Positions 10,785 to 21,096 of a stretch of 64,000 nt of DNA are shown piece by piece. The position numbers and the translations under genes were made by a program. Below the pieces are notes generated by a model. The model was not told where the DNA came from. It searched no databases and worked only from the letters and a program-made list of their open reading frames with translations. Every line of letters begins with the position of its first letter. The first letter of the stretch is position 1. This DNA comes from Mytilus trossulus (taxonomy: Eukaryota > Mollusca > Bivalvia > Mytilida > Mytilidae), in assembly GCF_036588685.1 (NCBI RefSeq), contig NC_086383.1:59347448-59411447 (forward strand). Reading direction: 5' to 3'.

Positions 10785-11040
10785 CATTTTTGGTTTCATG
10801 GTTTATATATGTCAGCTATACCTTGTGATGCGTTTTAAGATTCATCATTCAACAACTTCCTGTTTTCCGCACACTTACATTATTTTACACATGACATCCA
10901 AGTTGAAAATGTTTGTCACATTTTTCTCAGGAACTACGTTACAAGAACTTTTGAAATTTGGTTTCAAGGTTTATAGACATGCCATCTATACCGTGTGACG
11001 CGTTTTCAGATTTATCCCTCAACTTCCTGTTAACCGTCTT
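10785..11040 (+). repeat. Two tandem copies of a ~170-bp bivalve repeat
   Basis: The segment 'ggtttca.ggtttata....atg.c' followed by 'ctatacc.tgtga.gcgtttt' and 'caacttcctgtt' occurs at about 10790-10868 and 10960-11036. Confidence 0.6.
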
Positions 11041-11049
11041 GGTTATTTT

Positions 11050-11340
11050 GGTATTTGGGAGAAGGTATCACCAGTGAGCAGTAGATCACAGTTTCACTTG
11101 TTTCTACAGAATCTGGGTACCCTTCCGGAGCACCATGAACTTCTCAGTCTTCACTTTTCTATGTTGTGTATAGCGTAGTGTTGTGTTTCGACTTTGAATG
11201 CCTCTTTTGATTACTTTTGCCTGTCTTTTTACCGCAGTCCTGTTCTCTTTTCCTATATTTATTAGTCCAATCAAGGGTCCTTGATGGGCAGCATAACATG
11301 TACACATAAAACAATACAATATAATTTGTAACAGAAAAAA
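11050..11340 (+). repeat. Diverged dispersed mussel repeat
   Basis: Contains gggtacccttccggagcacc followed by 'ttttctatgttgtgt', matching a common mussel repeat. A related diverged copy begins at 21097. Recognition is from memory. Confidence 0.4.
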
Positions 11341-11775
11341 ACAATTTTATATATTTAAATGAAACATTAAAAGTTCAGACAGATGACCACCATGTTATTA
11401 TTTTCATTCTATAAAAATCACATAAATTTAATTCCAGGCAGGATCAGAACTATAAAATCATTACAATTTTCATTGTTATTACATACATTAATTAACATTT
11501 CGTCTAACATCTAGACATGTAATAATATAGCTCCCTAAATATTTAAGTACAGACACACATTTTCATTAGTAAATAACCAAACAAATTTTGCCTCATTTAA
11601 AAGATATATAAAATTAGGACAGATATATTTTATCTCCTTGAAAAATATCTCCCTACATGAGCAATAGGACGGGTTCCATAGTGGAGAAGCACTTATTTCT
11701 TCTCGGGATATATTTTGTTTTATTAACCAACTAAGTACATTATTGCCAAAAATGACTGTTTATTAAAAATTACAT

Positions 11776-11870
11776 ATTTTCTGTAATGGCCCTGATTTTC
11801 TGTAATGGCCCTTTTTTTCTGTAATGGCCCTGTTTTTCTGTAATGGCCCTGTATTAATGCCCTGTTTGTC
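11776..11870 (+). repeat. Short tandem repeat of 'ttctgtaatggccctg'
   Basis: Four to five imperfect ~22-bp units each containing TAATGGCCCT. The same decamer dominates the foldback element at 12186-12413. Confidence 0.7.
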
Positions 11871-12185
11871 TGTAGTAAGCCCAATTAGGATTTTTAATAA
11901 AAGTTAATAAAATTAAGTTGTAAAGAGTATAATACCTTTTTGTATTTTATTTAATTAAGTAACCAACAACCAACATAGTGAACCATATAAAGGGATCACT
12001 GTTCATCCTGTTTTTCAACACATAACTTCTTTCAACTTAATATCTTGGATATTTGGTATATTTAAAGCTTTATCATGGTGAAGTACAAATTATTTTTTTC
12101 AAACTAAACTCTCTTTAAAAGCGTAAGAGAGTACATCAAGTTGGCAGCAACACATACACTTTTGGTCAGTTGGTTAATAAATGTA

Positions 12186-12413
12186 TTAAGAAATGGGTGT
12201 TTTTATAATGGCCCTGTTAAATATATCCTCGGTCAGTTATAATGGCCTCGGATGTCTGTAATGGCCCTCGGCGTTATCCTCGGTCAGTTATAATGGCCTC
12301 GGATGTCTGTAATGGCCCTCGGCGTTGCCTCGAGCCATTACAGACTTCCTCGACCATTATTACATACCTTGGACACATATAACAGGGCCATTATAAAAAC
12401 ACCCATTCATTAA
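12186..12413. mobile_element. Foldback element with 28-bp perfect inverted ends and TTAA flanks
   Basis: Positions 12192-12219 and 12380-12407 are exact inverted complements (aatgggtgttttt... and ...aaaaacacccatt). TTAA occurs at 12186-12189 and 12410-12413. Inside are two 51-bp direct repeats (12226-12276 and 12277-12327), and the right half is an imperfect inverse of the left, so nearly the whole element could fold. The short length and lack of coding fit a MITE or foldback-type insertion. Confidence 0.65.
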
Positions 12414-12651
12414 TACTATAATATTGCTTGAACTTTAGTTCTCTGTGTAATGCGTTGAAATGGTTACCTGTGTTCTTCGTTTTCATTTTTCATTTCTGGC
12501 CATGGTGTTGTCTGTTATTACTGAACTTATGATTTTTGAATGCTCATTAGACCCTTCTTTTCTTGTTTTAATGAAAATTGAGTTCATGTCTTTTTCACGC
12601 TTTAATAAATCAAACCAATAAGTATCAAATTCATTGATTTTTAATTGGGGT

Positions 12652-12718
12652 GGGAGAGCTAGATGGTATTGGGGTTGGAGAGCTAGATACTATTGGGGTG
12701 GGAGCGCTAGATGGTCCA
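12652..12718 (+). repeat. Three ~28-bp tandem units
   Basis: Units of the form 'ggggt(g/t)ggag(a/c)gctagat', three imperfect copies. Confidence 0.65.
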
Positions 12719-12960
12719 TGCAGGGAAGGAACAACGATCACCTGCTGTTAAAGATATTTTTCAACGGCAAAGTTTGATGAACAGATTTCTATAAAATGAT
12801 GTTCACTCTGTCTTTGATATGAACATTTATTTCCAGTGCCGATCAGGCCAGTTAAATCCTTATTTTCAGCCCCCACTTTTTTTTTTACGGCAAACCGTCA
12901 TGAAGTGTGTCCGTTGATACTAATACTGCTGTACAATTCAATTTGCATCCATACAATATG

Positions 12961-13097
12961 GAAATCCGTTGTCCTCAACAATCTAATATTATAAATATCA
13001 TGATCATGTGCTCGATATTTTTTTTCTGTGAAATCCGTTGTCCTCAACAACCTAGCTATTATAAACATCATGATCATGTGCTCGATATTTTTTTCTG
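12961..13097 (+). repeat. 69-bp tandem pair just upstream of gene 2
   Basis: gaaatccgttgtcctcaaca ... catgatcatgtgctcgatat occurs at 12961 and again at 13030. The pair ends directly before the TATA-like motif of gene 2, so the duplication involves the proximal upstream region. Confidence 0.8.
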
Positions 13098-13099
13098 CT

Positions 13100-13106
13100 T
13101 ATATAA
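13100..13106 (+). promoter_or_regulatory. TATA-like motif upstream of gene 2
   Basis: TATATAA, 67 bases before the chosen ATG at 13167. A transcription start ~30 bases downstream would leave a short leader before 13167 but almost none before the alternative ATG at 13137. That supports 13167. It is positional inference only. Confidence 0.3.
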
Positions 13107-13166
13107 CTTGTTTAAGACACGTGATGATTTTTTACCATGGCATGTGATTTGGTTATACAACTTAAA

Positions 13167-13296
13167 ATGGCGAAACCGGGAAGTTTGGTTCTCCTCTTCT
13201 TATCATTTCTGCTGTTTCTGGTGCCGCAGATATTTTGTCATCTCTGTCTCATAAGTCCCACTCAAAGAGGATCGATGACCGGGCTTAATACAGAAG
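13167..13296 (+). CDS. Gene 2 exon 1 (signal peptide and mature N-terminus)
   Basis: Encodes residues 1-43 plus one base. Donor cagaag|gtaaga at 13297. Confidence 0.82.
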
Positions 13297-16200
13297 GTAA
13301 GATTAGCTGGAACTTACGTTAAATGCACTTTTTTTATATTTCAATGACGGGTCGTGCAATTTTATGCAACATGCAGTGCCTTATTACGATTCTTTGTATC
13401 CGCATGCACTCCAATTCTTGGAGTGAAATACATGACAAACAGTAGTATTGAGATCATGTGATTATGAGATTATGTAATTCCCCACTTTTTAAATAAACAC
13501 CTATTAGGATTGCTTCCTGGTATATTTATAAATATTCATTTTCTAAGATCTAATAACATTCGGTCAAGTGTAAAACGCTAATCTTAACAAATGAATTTGA
13601 ATTTTAAATCAACTAGACAAAATGTGTACGAGTTAAGCAATAATTATTACTATGTAAGGGTCACTGACGATAGAGATTTTATAGAATAGAGAATAATGAA
13701 CAAAAGTCTGAATACAGAAAATTGGGCTAATACAACAAAGAATAAATGATGACAAGGTGTTGATATTTAAAGATGATAAAGAATAAGGAGAAAAAAGTAT
13801 GAAGAAATAGAAAAATATATCTTCATATATAAAGGACCCCAACCAAACCACTATTTTGATATGATTGTATGAATCATATAAATCCACATGATTTTGTTTG
13901 TATGTGTGATTAAATTTTTTAAACAGGAAAGTAGTCTTGAGTGGGATTAGAAAAGAAAATTGAAAATGTCTTCATTGCAGCTATGAGATCGTTAGCAACG
14001 AAAATAACATTACATTTTGTTTAAGAGTTGCCCTGGACTCTAGGATGACTGGAGTATATAAAAATGGTAACCTGGCCTTGCGGTCAAAAAACTTTCGAGA
14101 CAGTTTTTTGTACTCGTACTCGAAAATCAAACAATCAAATTGCTGGATTTCATGTTTTGAGCATGATTTTTGTGCTCCTAGCACTGAGCAAAGTTTTATG
14201 ACTTCAAGGCCTGGCCTCACGGTCATAAAACTTTCGAGCATGATTTTTGTACTCAGACTCGAAAATCAACCAATCAAATTGATGGATTTCATGTTTCAAG
14301 CATGATTTTTGTGCTCTGAGAACTGAGCAAAGTTTTATGCCTTCAAGGCCTGGCCTCACGGTCATAAAACTTTCGAGCATGATTTTTGTACTCAGACTTG
14401 AAAATCAACCAATCAAGTTGCTGGATTTCATGTTTCGAGCATGATTTTTGTGCTCCTAGCACTGAGCAAAGTTTTCTGACTTCAAGGCCTGGACTTCATC
14501 TAGTCAGAACTTCTATGTTCTAACCGACTGAACCTAAGAAGTTGTTTCCTAACAAACAATCTTATTGAGGGCTTAATATCTACCACTCAATAAAAAACAA
14601 AATATAGTAACATGTTTAAAAGCCGAGTATTTCGGACTTTTGTTAATTAGATCTGTGAGTATTTACACGTCCAAATAACCGTATTTCTAAAATACTTTTA
14701 CAGCGTCAAAAGATTGCATTTTGTTGAAACCTCCTTGTGGCGGACGTCCATCAGAACCAAAGAATGCTGCAATTTTAAGGTAAATCGTAAATAATTATGA
14801 TATTAATGTTATAATATATTCAATGATAAAATAATTGAAAACCTGGAAATATGTAGTTTTTTTTAATTCAAGTAGTTTCATTTTCCTTTTGTGTGGCAAG
14901 AGATATATCAGGACAAGAGCATGATGATGCTGATGTGCATGGTATGCATATGAACTCTGATTTGTAGGTAAAACGACATACTGGGCCGCGATTTATTGCG
15001 CATGATCAGAGGGACATGTCACCATTACATACCCGGATGGACATATTAGTATAATCCAGAGACGACTCATAAATGCTAAGTGTTTAGCAGAGAACCAGCA
15101 ACAGCCACTTTTAAAATCTAGGTTTGACCTGGTCGGGTCTCGGAACATACGAGTTTCTTCACTCTAGGCGCGAGTACGCTAGCTACCACAAAACTATCTA
15201 GGCTTTTCAATTTCACGATGCGATATAATAATTATGAAAGTAAACGTTCAATATAAACCTAATTGTTTCATTTTGCAAAACGAGGTAACGGTCATCTTGT
15301 CAAGTTAATTTAGAAAAAAAAGGATTTAGATTTGAATTAGTTTCCGAACTTTTAAAGAGTGTTTTTGAACGCGGAGTGGATTCGTATGAAAGCCTCAACG
15401 GATCCTGTTAATTTACGAAAAAATATATATCATGGTGTTGTCTGCTTTTCGTTGCATACCTTTTCTAATATTTCAGGGCAGGACAAAATACTACAGTTAC
15501 TTTCCAGAAGAATCTTAATCACTGGATACAGAAATCTCCTGTAAGTTAATTTTTTTATAAAGAAAAAGCCTGGACCAAGTCAGGACTAGATGGTTGTTTT
15601 CTATTTGTTTGTTTGATTTTTCCAAATGATAAGGGACTTTCTGTCATGTATTTTCCTTGTATTTTGGTATTTTTGTTATTCAACTTTTTAACACAAAATC
15701 ATTAATAAATTTGGCTTAGATAGTAAAATTGCAGATGAACTTAGAATTTACGCTGCTGACCAAAAATTTAGATGAAAGGATATATTTAAGGTTTTCTTGA
15801 TTCCAAATATCTATATTTCTGTAATATGTTTGTCATTTGAACAATTTTTGATAAAAAAGATAAAAAAAAATCTCAGAAATAATCCTTCTCACTTTGTACA
15901 ATGCACCATTTTAGCAATCTAAGTCCCGTTTTAACGCAGGTTGCACAGTAACTCGTAAAGCCCTTGTGACTTCTATAACAAATAATGAACCCCAAAACAT
16001 GTACAGTAACGTTCCAATAATTCAGCATTGTATATCAGCGTGCAGGTGAATTCAGATTTAACCTCTGACGCTTTCTCAACATTTCTCAGGCTATGATTCA
16101 TCCTTATATATCATATTCCAATTTCAAAATTGAAATTTCAGGGAGAATTTAGAGTAAATCTTGGAGTAGAAGGTACAGAGAAGTTTCAATCACTGGCAGT

Positions 16201-17633
16201 AGTGAAAGACAACAACGAACCAAATCTCCATCTCTATACAGTTCCAATAACCGTTCCTTCTGACAGGTAAAGTCTCCATATATGTGATAGGAGCCAACTC
16301 TCCATCTTAGTCACGTGTCCCTTTTGACAGGAACGTTCTTCAACTTTTTCTACAGGCCTCGACGCAGAGACATCACAAACACATCTATACACGTTATACA
16401 AATGTACCTATTGAAATTTGAAAACCTATTTTAAAACTAGTAGTTATACTCTTAATTTTTTCCTGCCAAACTATATAACTAATATCCTTCCTCTTAGATT
16501 CTCAAATGATAAAGTAAATTAAAAGTAGTCATTCACGTTGATGCAGTGTAGATCTACCTTTGCAGCATTTTTTCCAATGGAGCCTCGTTTGGTTCTAGGA
16601 TGTATGAATATGCGGATATATTCGAAATTATCGCAGACAGTGCATCAGTGCATGGGATACCAGTTGAACTGAAGCCTAATCGCTTGCAAGCTCTGAAGCC
16701 GAGTACTGTCCGTGTTACCATGTAGACATACCAATCGGAACTACTCGGAACTGGTTGCACGAAGAAATACCTGTACTGCATAGCGAAAATGGCCGAGTAG
16801 TTACGATTGGTTGACATACTATAATAAATACAAAGCAATAACCTTGTACAGGCATTATTATCTATTCCAATATATATGTAATTGGACATAAAATAAATGC
16901 CATATAGAGAAAGATTTTCCTTGGTTCATAAGATACCTGGGTAGAGCGAAGATTTTTTTTCTCGAAATAAACTGTTTCAAGTTTGGCTAAAATTTAACTT
17001 ATTTTTACCATTGTGTTTGGAACTTACAAATAAACATATAAACACCACTGGTATGATTTACCATATACCTTCAAGTTTAGAATGTTTGTTATTCCTTTTC
17101 TCTATGATTCGAACCCTCAATGTCTTATTAGTAATTGTTTCAATCTCTTTACAGACTTAAACAGACACTAGTGCTTCAGGTATGTACGATTGAATATAAA
17201 TATCTTTTTTTAAGTATTATTTTAAGAAAGCACATTGTTAATTTTCTGATTTTATTAGCTTTGATACAATATTTTTTCTGATTATCTGATTTAAACTTGT
17301 TTTTCTTGGTTCGTGTTTTCTTTTTTCAAGAATTAATGCTGATTCATTGTATCTACATAACATACAAAGCAAATTACAATTAACAAGGTTGTACATGTTG
17401 TCGTGATGGGCATCACGTATTTGGTCAGTGTCGTTTAGTTTTGATTTGAAAGTCATAAGACAGATTATTATAAAACTTGAACAAAATAAATTATAAAATT
17501 TGAACTGGATATATATTAGATTTTATAAGTAATAATGCTCGTTCTTTTGCAGGTGGTTTATGTAACAAATAACCCACAAGCGCCACCTATGTTTTACCAG
17601 TGTAGAGACGTCCAGATAATAGACAATTTCTAA
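13167..17633 (+). CDS. Gene 2: secreted LPMO-like (BIM1/X325-like) candidate copper protein, six exons
   Basis: Exons 13167-13296, 14704-14779, 15477-15540, 16142-16266, 17155-17179 and 17553-17633 join in one frame (501 nt) with GT/AG borders throughout, giving 166 residues. Residues 1-24 form a signal peptide (hydrophobic LVLLFLSFLLFLV, then PQIFC). Cleavage after Cys24 leaves His25 as the first mature residue, followed by LCLISPTQRG. Mature Cys are 27, 48, 55 and 157, enough for two disulfides. His84 (NHW), His120 and Asp159 (YQCRD) are candidate ligands. Known of the family: BIM1/X325 proteins are secreted, bind copper through the N-terminal His, and end in a 'YQC-x-D' like motif. My assignment rests on this layout and the short length; catalytic LPMO activity is not implied. 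An in-frame ATG at 13137 has a stronger Kozak context (accATGg) and would add ten residues. Confidence 0.82.
13297..14703 (+). other. Gene 2 intron 1, holding a tandem repeat
   Basis: The longest intron of gene 2. Apart from the 139-bp repeats at 14071-14487, nothing is recognised in it. Confidence 0.7.
14071..14487 (+). repeat. Three tandem copies of a 139-bp repeat
   Basis: Starts of 'cctggcct(c/t)(a/g)cggtc' at 14071, 14210 and 14349, and a broken fourth start at 14488: an exact 139-bp spacing. Each unit ends 'cactgagcaaagtttt'. The overlapping open frames on both strands are repeat artefacts. Confidence 0.85.
14704..14779 (+). CDS. Gene 2 exon 2
   Basis: Acceptor acttttacag, donor ttaag|gtaaat at 14780. 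Encodes residues 44-68 with the KDCILLKPPCGG segment (Cys48, Cys55), ending with two leftover bases. Confidence 0.82.
15477..15540 (+). CDS. Gene 2 exon 3
   Basis: Acceptor aatatttcag, donor cct|gtaagt at 15541. Encodes residues 69-90 (AGQNTTVTFQKNLNHW), with an N-x-T sequon and His84. Ends in phase 0. Confidence 0.82.
16142..16266 (+). CDS. Gene 2 exon 4
   Basis: Acceptor aaatttcag, donor gacag|gtaaag at 16267. Encodes residues 91-131 (GEFRVNLGVEG ... LYTVPITVPSD), a beta-strand-like stretch without Cys. Confidence 0.82.
17155..17179 (+). CDS. Gene 2 exon 5, a 25-nt microexon
   Basis: Acceptor ctctttacag, donor cttcag|gtatgt at 17180. Encodes RLKQTLVLQ with two bases from exon 4. It is needed to keep the frame: joining exon 4 straight to exon 6 would shift it. 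Confidence 0.78.
17553..17633 (+). CDS. Gene 2 exon 6 (C-terminus)
   Basis: Acceptor tcttttgcag. Encodes VVYVTNNPQAPPMFYQCRDV and the last six residues, stop TAA at 17631. It includes Cys157 and Asp159. Confidence 0.82.
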   Translation: MVYVTNNPQAPPMFYQCRDVQIIDNF

Positions 17634-17667
17634 ATTGAAAAAGAAATTCTAGAGGAAAAACTTGCAT

Positions 17668-17673
17668 AATAAA
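17668..17673 (+). terminator. Candidate polyadenylation signal of gene 2
   Basis: AATAAA 35 bases after the stop codon. The equivalent position in the decayed copy downstream reads 'gcataatttttatc' and has lost it. Confidence 0.5.
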
Positions 17674-17919
17674 TTTCAGGATATTTATAGACAAATGACA
17701 TTCCTTTTATACAACATTTTGAGCCTTTCTTGTGACATGCTACAAGTGTAACTTTGGCTAAACATGCGTGTGTCTTGCCGTTCAGATATAAATGTCTCAA
17801 TTATGGTCCAGTTCTCTGAAACTATTATTTCTGTTAATGATAGTTCTATGTACAGCCCTCTTTTGCAGTAAAATGATATATTCTATAAGCAATAATTTTA
17901 ATGGACTGCTTTGGTGTAC

Positions 17920-18265
17920 TTTTTATGCTACAAATAATCCATAAGCGCCATCTATGTTATACCAGTGCAGATAATAGACAACTTTTAAACAAAAAAGGAA
18001 AGTTGTACAGGAAATTTTCATGCATAATTTTTATCAAAAAAATCATAAGGCAAATGAAATTTCTTTTAAACAATAGTTTGATCCTGTCTTGTAACATGTT
18101 ACAAGTGTAACTTTGGATAATACTAGTACATGCTTGTGTCTTGCTGTTCACATACATGTATATATGTCTCAAATCTTGTCCATTTCTGGTGTATTAATGA
18201 TATTACATCTCTATGTACAGCCGTTTTTCTCAGTAAAATGATATAAGCAATAATTTTAATGGACC
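17920..18265 (+). pseudogene. Decayed tandem copy of gene 2 terminal exon and 3'UTR
   Basis: Matches 17553-17905 at a 365-bp spacing: 'acaaataa(c/t)cca(c/t)aagcgcca' at 17565 and 17930, and 'acaagtgtaactttgg' and 'aataattttaatgga' in both. In the copy the Gln codon CAA is TAA, the segment after the Cys codon is missing 'agacgtcc', and no good acceptor precedes it. It cannot encode the C-terminus. A third, very short start of the unit follows near 18258. Confidence 0.78.
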
Positions 18266-18269
18266 TCTT

Positions 18270-19015
18270 TTATGTAATTTTTAGCGAATAACCTGTATGT
18301 TGCAAGGTACCAGCCTACATTCTGGCTTCTGTTACACACAATTCAAACTTTTTTACAGTTATTTCTTAGAAACGTTCAACCATAAATTATTGTGGTCCTC
18401 TTAAAATAAAAATGGTATTTTGGAATTTAACACTTCAATAACTTTGGTTTATATTGGAATATAAGTTAATAATTGGTTTTTCATTCTAATAATGATCAAT
18501 AATGATATAGTATGTTTATTGTCTCATTTTCTTTACCTCATTACTCGTTTTATTCCTAAAAGAAGTATTCCATGATAAATAAAACTTGTAAATTTGATGT
18601 ATATTTATGTTTATACTTATATGTTTATATTTTCTTACTTCTTGTTTTTGCCGTTTTTCGTTTATATGTTACGTGACTGTATAGCCTTGTTTTACCTTTC
18701 ATTTTGTCATATCAGAGAGCGTGCATTAATAGCAATACTCATTCAAGCGCCTCTCAACTAGAAGCAGTCTATGTATTTTTTTATTGTTCACTATTTGCTT
18801 TGGAATATAATAGTTAAACTTTACACACATATGTGTGCAATTAGGATAGAGAGGTAGTACTTTCGAATTTAAAAGCTGTGTGTATATTTTGATATTATTT
18901 GGTTCTTTATCTTTTTTACGAATATATTTAATAAAATCGTTTTCACAAAAGTTTTAATTATTATCATTAATTGATTTGTTTTATTTTCATGATTTCTTCA
19001 GTTTTTGTCTTTTTT
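18270..19015. other. No gene recognised
   Basis: AT-rich sequence 3' of gene 2 with no supported feature. Confidence 0.5.
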
Positions 19016-19019
19016 TCTA

Positions 19020-19600
19020 ATGCTACAAGTATATGCAATGAGTCAACTATGTTTGGTGTATGGAAATATTTTATGATGTACATTTCAGTCTCTCAGGTTT
19101 TATTTTACCTTGCCCTCGTTTTCATGTTGTTGGTTTTTTTTAACTATAAGAAATAAGTCAACTACATTTGCTGTATGGACTGATTGAAAGGTGTTTATGT
19201 CTATCTGGTATGTATCATCCGACCTTGACCTCATCTTTCTGGTTCAGTTGGATTTTTAGATACATGTACTACATGTATAAGCAATTGTAAGTTATTTCAA
19301 TTTTAACTATATTTCATGCATTTATTGATTTTTCGCTGCATTGGATACCTATTGGTGGACATCGGCTGTCATGTGCTATTTGGTCGGGGTGTTGTCTCTT
19401 TGACACATTCCCAATTTCCATTTTCAACTTTATCGTAACGTATACATCTGTATGTCATGGTTCATATTACCTTTACCTTATTTTCATGGTTCTTCGATCA
19501 ATGTTTAGTTTCCTTGGTTATGTCTGTTTCTAAGAAACTATAAACAATAGGTCAACTATATTTGGTGTATTTAAAGATTTATTCAAAAGTTGCGAAGTGG
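19020..19600 (+). repeat. Degenerate tandem bivalve repeat
   Basis: 'gtcaactatatttggtgtat' or a close variant occurs at about 19040, 19157 and 19551, followed each time by text like 'ttgccctcgttttcatg' or 'ttaccttattttcatgg'. The unit length is irregular because a second repeat (19362-19430, shared with 411-480) sits inside. Confidence 0.55.
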
Positions 19601-19785
19601 TTGATAATTTGTATTACTAGGTTTTTTAAATTATTTAAGCTTAAAACATACCGACCGTGCAAGTCAAACCAGCATGGGTAGTCAGGGTAACTAAACACAA
19701 CCATTATCATCGAATTAAAAACTGATCCTTCATTCTCAATAAAAGGAAAACAGTTGGGTATGTTTAATAGTCATTGTCCTCGGAT

Positions 19786-20044
19786 GGATAAAGTATGTGA
19801 AGGATAGATAAAGTATGTGAAGGGTAGATAAAGTATGTGAAGGATAGATAAAGTATGTAAAGGATAGATAAAGTATGTGAAGGATAGATAAAGTGTGTGA
19901 AGGGTAGATAAAGTATGTGAAGGGTAGATAAAGTATGTGAAGGATAGATAAAGTATGTGAAGGATAGATAAAGTATGTGAAGGGTAGATAAAGTATGTGA
20001 AGGATAGATAAAGTATGTGAAGGATAGATAAAGTATGTGAAGGG
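19786..20044 (+). repeat. 20-bp minisatellite, about 13 units
   Basis: Unit aaggatagataaagtatgtg with a/g variation (aggata or agggta). The register is exact at 20 bp. The array is interrupted at 20045 by an inserted element, and about three degenerate units resume at 20679-20736. Confidence 0.92.
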
Positions 20045-20046
20045 TA

Positions 20047-20676
20047 ACGTAACGGTACCTAAATTGCACCGAGTACCCAAATTGCACCTATTTAGCAAAA
20101 CTAGCAGCGAAAACCTTACAAGATTTCCTAAAGACTAAACAATTTGTATTTTTATGATTTGATACTAAGCACATCTTTCAACATAGGTAAACTATTTAGA
20201 TATGCACAAAACGTTCACAGTATTTATCAACAGATGAAGTGTTTACTGAAAAAGCAAAATGGACTGAAACGTCGCCATGCGACATCATCAAAACGTCATC
20301 TTTTTAAAATGAGCAAATACAATATGTTAAAAGTATTCATTTAAAAAAAAATGAAGAGTAAACATGGACTTATATCCAATTGTTTAAAATAATTGAAGAA
20401 ATTAAACAAAAGCTCTGTTATTAGACTTTGGACGATATGAATTTAAGCATGGATGCAATTTGGGTACCCCTCATTTCAGAATCATTGATGGTTTGGAGGT
20501 CAGTTTAGACCAATTTTTCTATGATTCCATATGGAATAAAAATCAAATTGGTGTATCTTTATAATAAAGAAGGATACGGCTACAAAATAAACACAGAATG
20601 GACATTTTTGTCTTTATCATAAAAAAACGTAGATGAAAAAACTGTCAACATAGGTGCAATTTGGGTACCGTCACGT
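20047..20676. mobile_element. 630-bp TA-flanked nonautonomous element inside the minisatellite
   Basis: Left end acgtaacggtacctaaattg and right end (reverse-complemented) acgtgacggtacccaaattg are inverted repeats, and the similarity continues through 'caccta'. TA lies on both sides (20045-20046 and 20677-20678). Removing the element plus one TA restores 'gaagggtagataaagtatg', an exact minisatellite unit. TA duplication is typical of Tc1/mariner-type elements. No transposase is visible. Confidence 0.82.
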
Positions 20677-20678
20677 TA

Positions 20679-20736
20679 GATAAAGTATGTGAAGGATAGA
20701 TTAAGTATGAGAAGGGTAGATTAAAGTATGTGAAAC
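20679..20736 (+). repeat. Remaining minisatellite units right of the inserted element
   Basis: Three imperfect units (gataaagtatgtgaaggat, then variants with 'gattaa'). Confidence 0.8.
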
Positions 20737-21096
20737 GCGACATTGGAACTCTGTTATTCCATATTTCTTTATTTTTTGCCTGTGTATATAACATTAGGAA
20801 TCGAAAAACATGTGCATGTATCTTTATTTTGAACAAAGTTCGGCATCACGAGAAAACTTCGCCTCATCCGAAACTTCAAGTCACCCAAGATCGAGACAAC
20901 GAGAGTCAATTGTATAATAGACATGTCTTATTAAGACATTAAATATTTGAAAGTCTACGTTTCAATGCAAATTGTACCTTCAATGTCACTTTTTATAATT
21001 ACTTTGTAGTTCAATTTCCTATTTCCAGTTTTTTTTTGTAAATGTCCATCATTTCTTACATTTGCCACCTTCTTTTTCGCTGAATCAGTGATGCCA

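Noticed and set aside
6635..10828. Paired open frames in the two duplication copies as a conserved protein family
   Set aside because: Length and frame change by small indels between copies, the sequence is Phe/Ile/Cys-rich without a domain, and it continues into a (CCAT)n repeat.
16554..16889. 111-codon minus-strand frame inside gene 2 intron 4, with a coding-like plus-strand frame opposite
   Set aside because: Neither frame has a recognised domain, both are broken, and no consistent splice borders were found. It may be a transposon relic, but I cannot support it.
17101..17130. tRNA-like B box (gattcgaaccc) on the minus strand
   Set aside because: No A box, acceptor stem or cloverleaf can be formed around it.
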